Positions 27,201 through 34,485 of a stretch of DNA of 34,485 bases are shown here, piece after piece. The notes beneath the pieces are model-generated. The model was not told the DNA's origin. It did not search any database and saw only the letters and a program-made list of their open reading frames with translations. Position 1 is the stretch's first letter. Every line of letters starts with the position of its first letter. The stretch is from Thermoplasmata archaeon (lineage in GTDB: Archaea; Thermoplasmatota; DTKX01; JAHFTX01). A program made the position numbers and the translations under genes. The stretch is taken from the NCBI GenBank assembly GCA_023265395.1, contig JAHFTX010000001.1, forward strand, positions 129,897 through 164,381, written 5' to 3'.

Positions 27201-28525
27201 CCGACGGTCTTTCGGACAGCACGGACATCGACTTCACTGTCACGCCCGTCAATGACCCGCCGGCCTTCCTCCCTGCGCCGATCATGGCAATCAATGAGAG
27301 CGAAGCGTACGTGTTGGACCTTGCCCTCTACCTGAGCGACGAGGACTCGCCCCTTGAGGCGCTCGTGGTCTCCACGAGCAATCCCCACGTGACGGTGCTG
27401 CGAGGGCTCGAGTACGTCGTGGAGTTCCCCGACGGAATCACCTGGGAGACCGTCATCTTTGTCGCCACCGATGGATCTGCCACAGGCACCGGTCGCTTCT
27501 CCTTCAACGTCACCGCCATCAATTCCCCCCCTGCGTTCAGCCCGATTCCGGTGCAGGCTGCCGTCGAGGATTCGCCAACGGTGCTCGATCTTGGGGCCTT
27601 CGTCAGCGATCCAGATGGGCCACTGGACGTGAGCCTCACCGCTGACAAAGGACAGGTGGCAGGGTTGCTCCTCTCGGCCGAGTTCTCCGAGGGAGGAATC
27701 CATAGCGTGACCATCTCCGCGACCGACGGGCTCGATTTCTCCTCCACCGTGGTGGTGTTCGATGTCGCCGAAGTCAACGACCCGACGGTCCTGACCGATC
27801 CCAAGGGGAGCATCAAGGCAGAGAGCGGCGCGGGGATCTTCACCGTCACCGTGACGGACCCCGACAGCCCTGACCCACAAGTCTGGGTCGTCATTGATGG
27901 AGACCGATTCGCGATGGAGCGGGTCTCAGGTACCACAGCCTCGGGCGCGCAGTTCCGCGCATCAGTCCGGCTCGGACCTGGCTCCCATGCCTGGTTCTTC
28001 GAAGCGGAGGATGGCAGCGGGACCGAGCAAGGTCACGCCACGGTCGCTGGTGGCACTGCCTCGGTGGCAGCTCCTATGGCCATGGAGTCGTGGATTGCGG
28101 TCGTCCTATTAGCTATCGTGGGCATCACTGCCCTCGTGCTCGTCTTGGGCGGCCGCCGCGGCGGTTCGGCCAAGCAGATGGGGCTGAGTCCTCCTGCGAG
28201 GGCCTCTGCGCGGCCCCTCCCAAGCTCCAGCCCCCGATCAAGCGTCCCGGTCATCGACGAGGAGGACGAGGACGAAGTGGAGAGCGAGGAGGTCCTCTAC
28301 CCCTCCAGCGACGCTGCCTCAGAGGCGGAGGCGACTGAGAGTGATTCCAAGACTCCGAAGCAGGAGGATGCGACACCCGTCGGGGCGGTCGACGTCTCTG
28401 ACCTCGAGGGCGAATCGTCTGGTCTGGGCTCCAAGGCAAGCTCGGCCGAGGCTTCTGCTGGGGAAGTCGACGTCGATACATCCCCCAAGGGTAAGGGCAA
28501 GACTCGTCGCCGCAAGCAAGCCTAG
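24275..28525 (+). CDS. Giant surface protein: beta-helix, Ig/cadherin-like repeats, membrane anchor
   Basis: A 1,416-residue predicted cell-surface protein. GTG 24275 gives MMRMSRRLLIVG, a signal peptide ending near ASGASAA. A right-handed parallel beta-helix fills about residues 50-710, with recurring phrases such as VQGNTIDG, ISDNSIAS and LILNNSLS. Next comes an Ig-like (carboxypeptidase-regulatory-like) domain from about 714, with YDDVWDPLAGVEVTISD. Cadherin-like repeats follow, with VNDxP-type junctions at about 902, 991, 1082 and 1167. One membrane helix lies at 1271-1292 (SWIAVVLLAIVGITALVLVL). A 124-residue low-complexity acidic tail ends in basic KGKGKTRRRKQA, predicted to be cytoplasmic. 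The frame is open upstream to 24203, but the TATATA box lies within that part. A role in adhesion, the cell envelope or polysaccharide binding is inferred; no catalytic motif is seen. It is paralogous to the next gene. Confidence 0.87.
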   Translation: MMRMSRRLLIVGLAGLGLFVFIAILGASGASAATPCPGSPVSGDLDITTDTVWSSCQMEIDGDLQVYSPATLEIKGGTSVLFTTTESGSIRVYDGATLNVHDNGQPGEADNPTLTTWANASQGLWASFYADAVVTISDATFSMLAGECAIYDGADGMMLQDSTLRSAPTQGPILLCVSGGDTLVQGNSFVGSSAQWGGSLIYLSGWNATVQGNTIDGDTSKWAIESRSDGPQQILDNTIGPAVRGGIYAENYWGGSPLLTIGGNDILGTDSEAGISTEGDLLLRITDNSIASSADDGIRIQSWSGDWDEDLLQGNSLSFAQGDGVSISSEQWHGQIVGNVIVSHVESGISLPGFSRNESVIADNIVRGGQNGIRGAVGSPDLLRVEGNDIAFSDSGIYLWEGQNLLILNNSLSTVRRGIYLEYVTDVTVSGNDVGLVLQSGIEVWDVLGDIVDNSVRMSDRGISVGQLTGRLDQNEVRQSNEGIIVSDSILTLRSNVLTDNSFGIELSEGAILDIRDGTYINNEYGGIIGSSEGLSFLTVEGGLIATDSDLELHNDIDINGSATLVDSSLLISPVADYGGAIEIHSAGTLSLSQGSLGSYSGYHISVTVDAGAGLHLQDVTLVGIGYSSGLGRSAEGGIALFSSDLTLEGISVEDSLGGLVFSGVSDVVVEVPWFDEDIEPQIVAQDGSSIIVRGGSLDPALVEVHDTSTVIREFFVTVETYDDVWDPLAGVEVTISDATGPLATQTTDANGSILITSSGFTIDSSGAHLQQTSVITARSSYLDATQSDQAVLDQDRSFAFDFGQAPIVREGAPSALFVPEGGENTLDLDLVFVDNDELSYDWSSLTQAEDGEGSVGVWFGGSTATFGDWSDFDGVEDIQVQAIDTHGLVTNHTVRVTIDAVNDRPTLEGVGPFTIEEDEAFFLDLGALTQDPDDEVMELTFAASDPALVLLGGGASSVRFSRPGHFVLTVTVTDPDGLSDSTDIDFTVTPVNDPPAFLPAPIMAINESEAYVLDLALYLSDEDSPLEALVVSTSNPHVTVLRGLEYVVEFPDGITWETVIFVATDGSATGTGRFSFNVTAINSPPAFSPIPVQAAVEDSPTVLDLGAFVSDPDGPLDVSLTADKGQVAGLLLSAEFSEGGIHSVTISATDGLDFSSTVVVFDVAEVNDPTVLTDPKGSIKAESGAGIFTVTVTDPDSPDPQVWVVIDGDRFAMERVSGTTASGAQFRASVRLGPGSHAWFFEAEDGSGTEQGHATVAGGTASVAAPMAMESWIAVVLLAIVGITALVLVLGGRRGGSAKQMGLSPPARASARPLPSSSPRSSVPVIDEEDEDEVESEEVLYPSSDAASEAEATESDSKTPKQEDATPVGAVDVSDLEGESSGLGSKASSAEASAGEVDVDTSPKGKGKTRRRKQA
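26700..27790 (+). repeat. Tandem cadherin/Ig-like domains within the surface protein
   Basis: About four beta-sandwich domains of 85-90 residues follow one another, marked by VNDRP, VNDPP, INSPP and VNDPT at roughly 26978, 27246, 27519 and 27772. Each is followed by a short strand and an acidic stretch ending in LDLG or LDLA. Such domains often bind calcium at the junctions and act as spacers on cell-surface proteins; calcium binding here is inferred from the family. Confidence 0.75.
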
Positions 28526-28546
28526 GCACGGGCCGGGCACTCGTCT

Positions 28547-28564
28547 CCGAGCGGTAGCGCTCGG
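28547..28564 (+). terminator. Perfect hairpin after the first surface-protein gene
   Basis: CCGAGCG and CGCTCGG form a perfect 7-bp stem around GTAG, 21 bp after the stop codon at 28525 and about 80 bp before the TATA box of the next gene. No T-run follows, so it may be a transcript end-processing or stability element rather than a terminator. The rest of the 28565-28644 spacer shows nothing I recognise. Confidence 0.4.
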
Positions 28565-28644
28565 GCGCATCTCTCAGGTGACAGCGCCTGCCCATGCTGG
28601 TGGATGCAGGTGTGTCGAGCACTAGCTCTTCCCGAAGCAGCGCT

Positions 28645-28650
28645 TATATA
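28645..28650 (+). promoter_or_regulatory. TATATA box of the second giant surface-protein gene
   Basis: TATATA begins 29 nt before GTG 28674, which is in frame with ATG 28683, matching a leaderless start. The promoter and first codons (VIRMSR) closely resemble those of the preceding gene (VMRMSR), so the two genes share core promoter and leader architecture and are probably controlled together though transcribed separately. Confidence 0.85.
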
Positions 28651-28673
28651 CGCAAAGTCCGTCGCCCGCCCCA

Positions 28674-31600
28674 GTGATTCGGATGTCTCGACAGACCCTG
28701 CAACTGACGTTGGTAACCCTGGGCCTTGCGCTGCTCGCAATCGTCATCTTGAGCAGCAGCGCCTCGGCTGCGCCGCAACCTCCTTGCGCGATCTATGCGC
28801 CGCCCGGGCCATTGGTGACCCCCCCTGGGGTCAACGTCGTCTCCGACTGCGATTTGGACATGGTGGCTGGTGGCATTTCTGTCCCGCCAGGTTCGACCCT
28901 CGTCCTCGACAACGTCGATGTTCACCTCGACACCTTGCTTGGATACATGCCGGGATCGATCACCGTCGGCGGGAACCTCCAGATCACCCAATCCCGGCTT
29001 GACACTCGAACAGGAGGCGACGGCCGCATCTCGGCCATGCCCGGCTCGAGCGTCTTGATTGACAATTCGGCCTTCTTCGGATTCGGCGAAATGACCGGAA
29101 TCGGGCCCGGAATCGACGTTGCCTCCGCCGGCTCATTCTCCTTTACTGACAATGACTATCTTCCCGGCCCCGCCGGCAATGGGGCGGCCATCCACGCCGT
29201 CTCCGGAACAGTCACCATCTCCGACAACACGTTTGTGGGGGGACCGTCGAGCATCGTTTACGGCTATATCGAGGTCACAGACGCTGCTGACGCACAGATC
29301 ACGGATAACGAGATCACCCCGCCCGGGTTTCCTCCGGGGAGTTCTGCGATCGTGCTCATCGACGACACCGATGTGACGGTCAGTGGCAATACGATCCACA
29401 ACCCTATCAGCGGAATCAGCGCCGGAGGCCTCCTTGGCGTTGCGACCATCGACGCGAACATACTCGACGGCAGCATCGGCCAGGCGGCCATCTCCGTCGA
29501 CGGCTCGGGTGTCTCATTGACCGTCGAGGACAACCAGGTCCTAGCGTACGTCGGAACCGTAGGCTTTCAGTTCCAAGGGGATTACGACGTGGTCATGCGG
29601 AACAACACCCTGACGTCGGGCGCGGGATGGGCCGCGGTCCAGCTCTGGGGCGATACTGCTTCATCCACTCCCGACCTGTTGGAGGACAATTCCTTCGAAG
29701 GTCTCTATAGCCCTGCCCCCGGGATCGCCATCCAGCGTGACGGCTGGGAAGGTTCCATCGTCGATACCTCCGTCCAACGCTGGCAGAACGGAATCGTCTC
29801 CTTCGGCGACGACACCCTGCTGACCATCGATGGTTCCACCATCAGCGAGAACAGCTTCAATGGCGTCTACCCACAGGGATGGGGCACCGCCCTGCAAGTG
29901 ACGGGCTCGACGATTACCCGCAACGGTGGTTCGGGTATCAGCCTGCTCTATCCCGACCCGACCTCCACCCAGGTGATCGACGGGACGAACATCTCAGACA
30001 ACGACGGTGGGGGCCTCTATGTCGGTGTCGCGCTCAGCCTGGACTTGCAAATAGTCTCCTCCCTCATCGACGGCAACGGTGATACCGGCGTCTACCTCGA
30101 TTGCGACGATGTGACCCTGACCATCAGCGACTCGACCATCTCCAACAACTATGGTGACGGTGTCACCTCTGAAGGAGATACCTGGTTCGACATCTCTGAT
30201 TCGACCTTCTCCTCCAACGACGGCAGGGGACTGCTGGCAGAGTCCCCCTTCGTAGGTCCGATGCCATCCTCCCTCAGCGACTCGACCTTCACCTCGAACA
30301 ACGGTTTCGGGCTCGCTCTCTGGATGGATGGTCCCGACGGATGGACGGTCGACATCTCCGACTCCACCTTCTCGGACAACTACGGAGGCGCTTCCTTCCC
30401 TTACGACTCCGACATCACCATCGACCCCTCGACCTTCGAGGACAACTGGGGACCGGGTCTGGAAATCGAATCGGGCACGCTCACCCTCGACCAGGTGACC
30501 ATCCAGGACAACTCCGCCGATGGGATCTCCTCCGAAGGTTACGACCTGACCCTCGACATGATCGACAGCCACGTCGACGACAACGGCGAGAATGGGTTCC
30601 GAGGGGATTCCTGGGGTGTCACCTATGATCTGACCCTCACCGGATCGAGTTTCGACTCCAACGGTGGCAACGGGATCTATACCTACTCATATACCACCCT
30701 GACCTCCATCGACAGCTCCTTGAGTGGGAACGGGAACCGTGGGGTCTACGTCGGAGAAGACCTCGATGTCGACCTCCTCGACAGCACCCTCGATTCCAAC
30801 GGAGAGGATGGTCTCTATACCAGTTCTCTGACCGGCACCATCGATACCACGACGCTCTCGGGCAACGATGGAGACGGCCTGAACGCCTATTCAGCGGATG
30901 TGACGATCGACGACAGCGCCATCGACGACAACGGGTACGACGGCCTATACGCGCAGTACCTCGTGCTGTCTTCTGTGGGCAGCTCGTTCTCGAACAACGA
31001 CGAATCTGGGCTGGACGTCACCGTCGTCGAGTGGACGGACATTTCGATCACTGACGGGACGATCGATGGGAATGGTGACGCCGGGCTCTCGGTCAGCGGT
31101 GGGAACTGGGACCAGCAGCCACCAGTCATCAGCATCACCGACACCACCCTCTCGGGCAATGATGACTCGGGGTTCTACCTCAGCGGTCCATCTATGGCGG
31201 ATGGCAGCTACTCCTTTGATGGGGCAACCCTTGAGAACAATGGTGACTCGGGGATCGACTTCGGGTGGTCCTACGAGTTGGACGACAGCACCATCACCAT
31301 CACCGGGACGAGCGCCTCAGGCAACGATGGCTATGGCTTCCTTGGGTCCGGGGAGGACCTGAGCATCGACATCTCGACCAGCGACTTCGACTCCAACAAC
31401 GGGGCGGGCTTCTACCTCAATGGCTACTGGGCCTCGGTCACAGTGGACCAGTCCTCTTTCGACGACGACCTCGATGGCTCGGGGATGTACCTGGGGTGGT
31501 CCTACGGGGAATACACCATCACTGACTCTTCCTTTGACGGCAATTCAGGCTCAGGCATCTGGGGGACCTCGTCACTGACGATGAACATCGCCGACACGTC

Positions 31601-34485
31601 GTTCAACGGCAACGGCGACAACGGGCTGTCCCTCGGATCGAATTCCTTCGTATCCATCGACAACAGCCAATACAATGACAATGACAATCGGGGTCTCTAC
31701 CTCCAATCGGGCCCTGGGGAGGATACCCAAGTGCCCATCACCGACTCATCCTTCCGCAACAACGGAGAGGACGGCATCTATGTCGAGAGTGGGGGGTGGG
31801 ACTTCCTCTTTGACGGAATCGATACCAGTCAGAACGGTGAATCCGGCGTTGACGTAAGGCACGATTGGGGATCGCCAATCTACCTGACCTTCGTCGACGG
31901 CAGTGCCGACTCCAACAGCGATTCGGGGCTGAGAGTCTACTCCTACTATTCCCTCGACGCCCTGAGCATCGATGGCACCTCCTTCGACGGCAACGTGGGG
32001 TACGGCGCCTATATCGGCAATCCGACCTTCCCCAACCCAGTCAGCATCAGCGACGCCAGTTTCAATGGCAACAGCGACCACGGTTTCTATGTCAGCAACT
32101 CCTTGGAGGACACCACCCTGCAGATAACTGGTTCCAGCTTCGACGGGAACGAGAACAGTGGTTTCTACACCTCGGGCTCGAACGAACTATGGTTGGGGAT
32201 CACCCAGTCGACCTTTGATGACAATGATGGCTATGGCATCTACGGCTCTGGTGGCGGCGGTCAGCGTCTCGATATCCAGTTCTCCGACGTCTCGGCCTCG
32301 AACAATGGCGATGAGGGGTTCTATGCCGACGGGGGCACCATCGATGCTGGAGTGCTGCAACTGGTCGAGAACAGCCATTTCGATGGGAACAATGAGGACG
32401 GTTTCTACTACGATTGTGGCTACTGGTGCTATGGAGAACATGGGAGCTTCGCATTCCGCGACGATTCATTCGATGGTAACTTGGAGCGTGGTCTCTACGT
32501 CTACGGCATCTCCTCGGTGGAGCTTACACAGAGCTCTGTGGATGACAACGATGAGGACGGCGCGTACCTCTATCTGGACGACGAGAGTGGCGGGGGCGGC
32601 CGCGACCTGGCCCTCCCGATGTGGGACGCCCAGGTCCATGACAGTACATTCTCACGAAACGACGGGACTGGACTGACAGTGCAGTACGGCCAGGGTGCCA
32701 TCACCAACAACGAGGCAAACCAGAACACCGGCTCGGGCTTTTCCTCCTACTATGGTGCGATGGACTTCCAAAACAACTCGATCGATAGCGCAGGATCCGA
32801 CGGGATCCGCCGCAACTATGACGAGGGGGATTTCACCACTTTGGCAGACAACGTCATCAGCGACGTCGGTCAATCCGGGATTCGCGACTACGAGAGCGAT
32901 GGCTCGGGGCTCGTCCGCATCGTCAACAACGTGATCTCGAACGTCGCCGGGGGCGAAAGTGGGTACAGCATCAGCGTCGACGAAGCTGGCGAAAACGGCC
33001 ACTACGAGATCGCCGGGAACACCCTCATCGGCTCCGCCGAAGGGTGCATCAGGGTCACCTACACACGTGAGGCCCGCACCCATGACAACAACCTCGACCT
33101 GTGCCGCGGGGAGTACGCGATCGCGTACTACCAGGCGGGCGGCGACGTCCAGCGGAATACGATCGCCAACGCCGTCTCAGGAGGAATCTACGCCGATCTC
33201 TACGGCGTCCTCGGCGGGGAGTTCGACATCCTCTCCTTCTCGTTCATCGTCGCCGACAACGAGATCACTAACAACGGCGATTCCGGGATCTTCCTCAGGA
33301 ATGGGATCATCGGTGGGACCATCCTCGTCAGTGGCAACATCATCCGCGGCGGATCCCAAGGTATCCACTTCGAAAACGTCTACAACAGCCGGATGCTGGT
33401 TCTTGAAAACGACATCTCGCTTGCCCAAGATGGCATCTTCGTCTATGGAGCGAGCCAGCTGACCATCAGCGACAACACCATCAGCCTAGCTGAGGATGGC
33501 ATGGACCTGACCTACCCCGGCGACGTCCTCATCGAGGGCAACCAAGTGACCACGGTGCAGGACAACGCCATCTACCTGAATTCGGGGACCGGGCGGATTG
33601 TTGACAACCGGATCCGGACCGCATCCTACGGTGTGCAGGCCTACTACTTCACCGGCTCGATGGACCTCAACGACGTCCGCTCCTGTTCCTACGGCTTCTA
33701 CCTCTACCAGTTCCTCGGCGATCTGGTGGACAATCACGTCGAGGACAACGGGGCGGGAATCCTTCTCTATGGCAACAGCATCGCGACCGTGGTCGATGGG
33801 ACCTACCTCGACAACCCTGAGGGAGGCTTGCTCAGCTCCGGGGGGACGTTCGTCTTCTGGGACATCCTGGGCAGCGCGACCGTCGACGAGAGCACGATGG
33901 AGGTGACCGGCAATGTCACCGTCAGCGGGACGCTCACCTTCACCAACTCGCAGTTGTCGCTGCGCCCGATTGCCAACGACGGCCTGGGCGTCTCGATCCT
34001 CTCTGGGGGGAGCGCCTCCTTCGACGGCGCGATCGTCAGTAGTGCCAACGGCCAGAGCTATCAGATGACCGTGTTCCCAGGTGGTTCACTCGAGATGGTC
34101 GACTCGACCGTCCAGTACCTGGGAAGCACCTCGAGTTCTTCTCGTGACAGCGATGCAGGCTTGTTGATCCTCGGGACCGACGACGTCTCCATCACCGACA
34201 CCACGTTCCGCTGGGGGGAGGGCGGCATCGTCGTCGATGGCGCAACCGTCGTCTTCGAACGCCTCTCGATGTACAGCAACGACGGTGATGACATCGTTGC
34301 GCGCAATGATGCCGACGTCACGCTCCGTGGGGCCGATCTCGATCTGGACAAGGCCGTCGCCTACGACACCAGCCTCATCCGCATCGAGTTCCTCATCCAG
34401 GTGGACGCCTACGATGACGTCTGGGACCCGCTGCCGGGCGTGAGTGTGACCATCAGCGATGCCCTCAGCGGGCAGCCGGTGGGCG
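28674..34485 (+). CDS. Giant beta-helix surface protein, C-terminus beyond the window
   Basis: An open frame of more than 1,935 codons runs from GTG 28674 to the window edge without a stop. It starts with a signal peptide (MIRMSRQTLQLTLVTLG... to SSSASAA) and is then almost entirely right-handed beta-helix. In the middle (29910-32750) the rungs are very regular, about 25 residues each, with the core DSTFSxNxGxGLY. On either side they are looser, with phrases such as ISDNTISLAEDGMDL. Near the edge a domain with YDDVWDPLPGVSVTISDALSG matches the Ig-like domain of the preceding gene (YDDVWDPLAGVEVTISDATG). The missing end therefore probably also carries cadherin-like domains and a membrane anchor. 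The protein is rich in Asp, Asn, Gly and Ser with very few Cys or Lys. No enzyme motif is seen; adhesion or an envelope role is inference. Confidence 0.87.
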   Translation, partial: MIRMSRQTLQLTLVTLGLALLAIVILSSSASAAPQPPCAIYAPPGPLVTPPGVNVVSDCDLDMVAGGISVPPGSTLVLDNVDVHLDTLLGYMPGSITVGGNLQITQSRLDTRTGGDGRISAMPGSSVLIDNSAFFGFGEMTGIGPGIDVASAGSFSFTDNDYLPGPAGNGAAIHAVSGTVTISDNTFVGGPSSIVYGYIEVTDAADAQITDNEITPPGFPPGSSAIVLIDDTDVTVSGNTIHNPISGISAGGLLGVATIDANILDGSIGQAAISVDGSGVSLTVEDNQVLAYVGTVGFQFQGDYDVVMRNNTLTSGAGWAAVQLWGDTASSTPDLLEDNSFEGLYSPAPGIAIQRDGWEGSIVDTSVQRWQNGIVSFGDDTLLTIDGSTISENSFNGVYPQGWGTALQVTGSTITRNGGSGISLLYPDPTSTQVIDGTNISDNDGGGLYVGVALSLDLQIVSSLIDGNGDTGVYLDCDDVTLTISDSTISNNYGDGVTSEGDTWFDISDSTFSSNDGRGLLAESPFVGPMPSSLSDSTFTSNNGFGLALWMDGPDGWTVDISDSTFSDNYGGASFPYDSDITIDPSTFEDNWGPGLEIESGTLTLDQVTIQDNSADGISSEGYDLTLDMIDSHVDDNGENGFRGDSWGVTYDLTLTGSSFDSNGGNGIYTYSYTTLTSIDSSLSGNGNRGVYVGEDLDVDLLDSTLDSNGEDGLYTSSLTGTIDTTTLSGNDGDGLNAYSADVTIDDSAIDDNGYDGLYAQYLVLSSVGSSFSNNDESGLDVTVVEWTDISITDGTIDGNGDAGLSVSGGNWDQQPPVISITDTTLSGNDDSGFYLSGPSMADGSYSFDGATLENNGDSGIDFGWSYELDDSTITITGTSASGNDGYGFLGSGEDLSIDISTSDFDSNNGAGFYLNGYWASVTVDQSSFDDDLDGSGMYLGWSYGEYTITDSSFDGNSGSGIWGTSSLTMNIADTSFNGNGDNGLSLGSNSFVSIDNSQYNDNDNRGLYLQSGPGEDTQVPITDSSFRNNGEDGIYVESGGWDFLFDGIDTSQNGESGVDVRHDWGSPIYLTFVDGSADSNSDSGLRVYSYYSLDALSIDGTSFDGNVGYGAYIGNPTFPNPVSISDASFNGNSDHGFYVSNSLEDTTLQITGSSFDGNENSGFYTSGSNELWLGITQSTFDDNDGYGIYGSGGGGQRLDIQFSDVSASNNGDEGFYADGGTIDAGVLQLVENSHFDGNNEDGFYYDCGYWCYGEHGSFAFRDDSFDGNLERGLYVYGISSVELTQSSVDDNDEDGAYLYLDDESGGGGRDLALPMWDAQVHDSTFSRNDGTGLTVQYGQGAITNNEANQNTGSGFSSYYGAMDFQNNSIDSAGSDGIRRNYDEGDFTTLADNVISDVGQSGIRDYESDGSGLVRIVNNVISNVAGGESGYSISVDEAGENGHYEIAGNTLIGSAEGCIRVTYTREARTHDNNLDLCRGEYAIAYYQAGGDVQRNTIANAVSGGIYADLYGVLGGEFDILSFSFIVADNEITNNGDSGIFLRNGIIGGTILVSGNIIRGGSQGIHFENVYNSRMLVLENDISLAQDGIFVYGASQLTISDNTISLAEDGMDLTYPGDVLIEGNQVTTVQDNAIYLNSGTGRIVDNRIRTASYGVQAYYFTGSMDLNDVRSCSYGFYLYQFLGDLVDNHVEDNGAGILLYGNSIATVVDGTYLDNPEGGLLSSGGTFVFWDILGSATVDESTMEVTGNVTVSGTLTFTNSQLSLRPIANDGLGVSILSGGSASFDGAIVSSANGQSYQMTVFPGGSLEMVDSTVQYLGSTSSSSRDSDAGLLILGTDDVSITDTTFRWGEGGIVVDGATVVFERLSMYSNDGDDIVARNDADVTLRGADLDLDKAVAYDTSLIRIEFLIQVDAYDDVWDPLPGVSVTISDALSGQPVG
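29910..32750 (+). repeat. About 38 consecutive beta-helix rungs of ~75 bp
   Basis: I counted about 38 successive copies of a motif resembling hydrophobic-xx-N-x-G-x-G-aromatic/aliphatic (for example FDSNGGNGIYT, LSGNDGDGLNA, FDGNNEDGFYY), at an average spacing of 74-75 bp or about 25 residues. This equals one turn of a right-handed beta-helix (PbH1-type repeats). The copies differ in DNA sequence, so they are diverged protein repeats rather than recent identical duplications. Confidence 0.85.

Noticed and set aside
29910-32750. Regular 75-bp repeats as a CRISPR or DNA satellite
   Set aside because: The unit is conserved at protein level in one frame, the DNA copies differ, and there are no identical repeats with unique spacers.

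Overview
This is a GC-rich archaeal chromosome segment. The archaeal markers are subunits D and E of the tRNA-dependent Gln-tRNA amidotransferase (GatDE), ribosomal protein L10e, the archaeo-eukaryotic primase small subunit PriS, the D-family polymerase small subunit DP1, the tRNA pseudouridine-54 methyltransferase TrmY, and TATA boxes placed for leaderless transcripts. DP1, a TatA-like protein, class II fumarase, fused KorA plus KorB and giant beta-helix surface proteins together suggest a euryarchaeal lineage, possibly Thermoplasmatota. That placement is inference and needs a phylogeny.

Layout: (1) 1-6447, minus strand: rpl10e - gatD - gatE - TPR protein (cut by the left window edge), a probable translation operon. 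(2) 6551-9957: a membrane-anchored M28 zinc peptidase, then priS on the plus strand, facing a small GIY-YIG protein. (3) 10004-13463: a large membrane-anchored beta-propeller protein, ended by a strong hairpin shared with the convergent polB operon. (4) 13471-16358, minus strand: tatA - trmY - polB (DP1), tightly packed behind one promoter. (5) 16545-20524, plus strand: CBS protein - korA - korB - zinc-ribbon CBS protein, i.e. a 2-oxoacid:ferredoxin oxidoreductase bracketed by two putative nucleotide-sensing proteins. (6) 20562-24185: fumC on minus and a divergent AMP-forming acyl-CoA synthetase on plus. (7) 24245-34485: two tandem paralogous giant surface proteins of right-handed beta-helix repeats. 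The first also has cadherin/Ig-like domains, a C-terminal membrane anchor and a charged cytoplasmic tail. The second runs off the right edge.

The most unusual points are: the tandem surface-protein pair with near-identical leaderless promoters and an array of about 38 rungs; a zinc-ribbon CBS gene that lacks a canonical start codon and lies in frame with korB beyond its TAG stop; and a consistent start rule (TATATA 29-30 nt upstream of GTG) that resets three gene starts. No tRNA, rRNA, CRISPR array, transposase or integrase was recognised. No gene-free gap exceeds 300 bp; the longest (8066-8311) shows only a weak promoter-like site.
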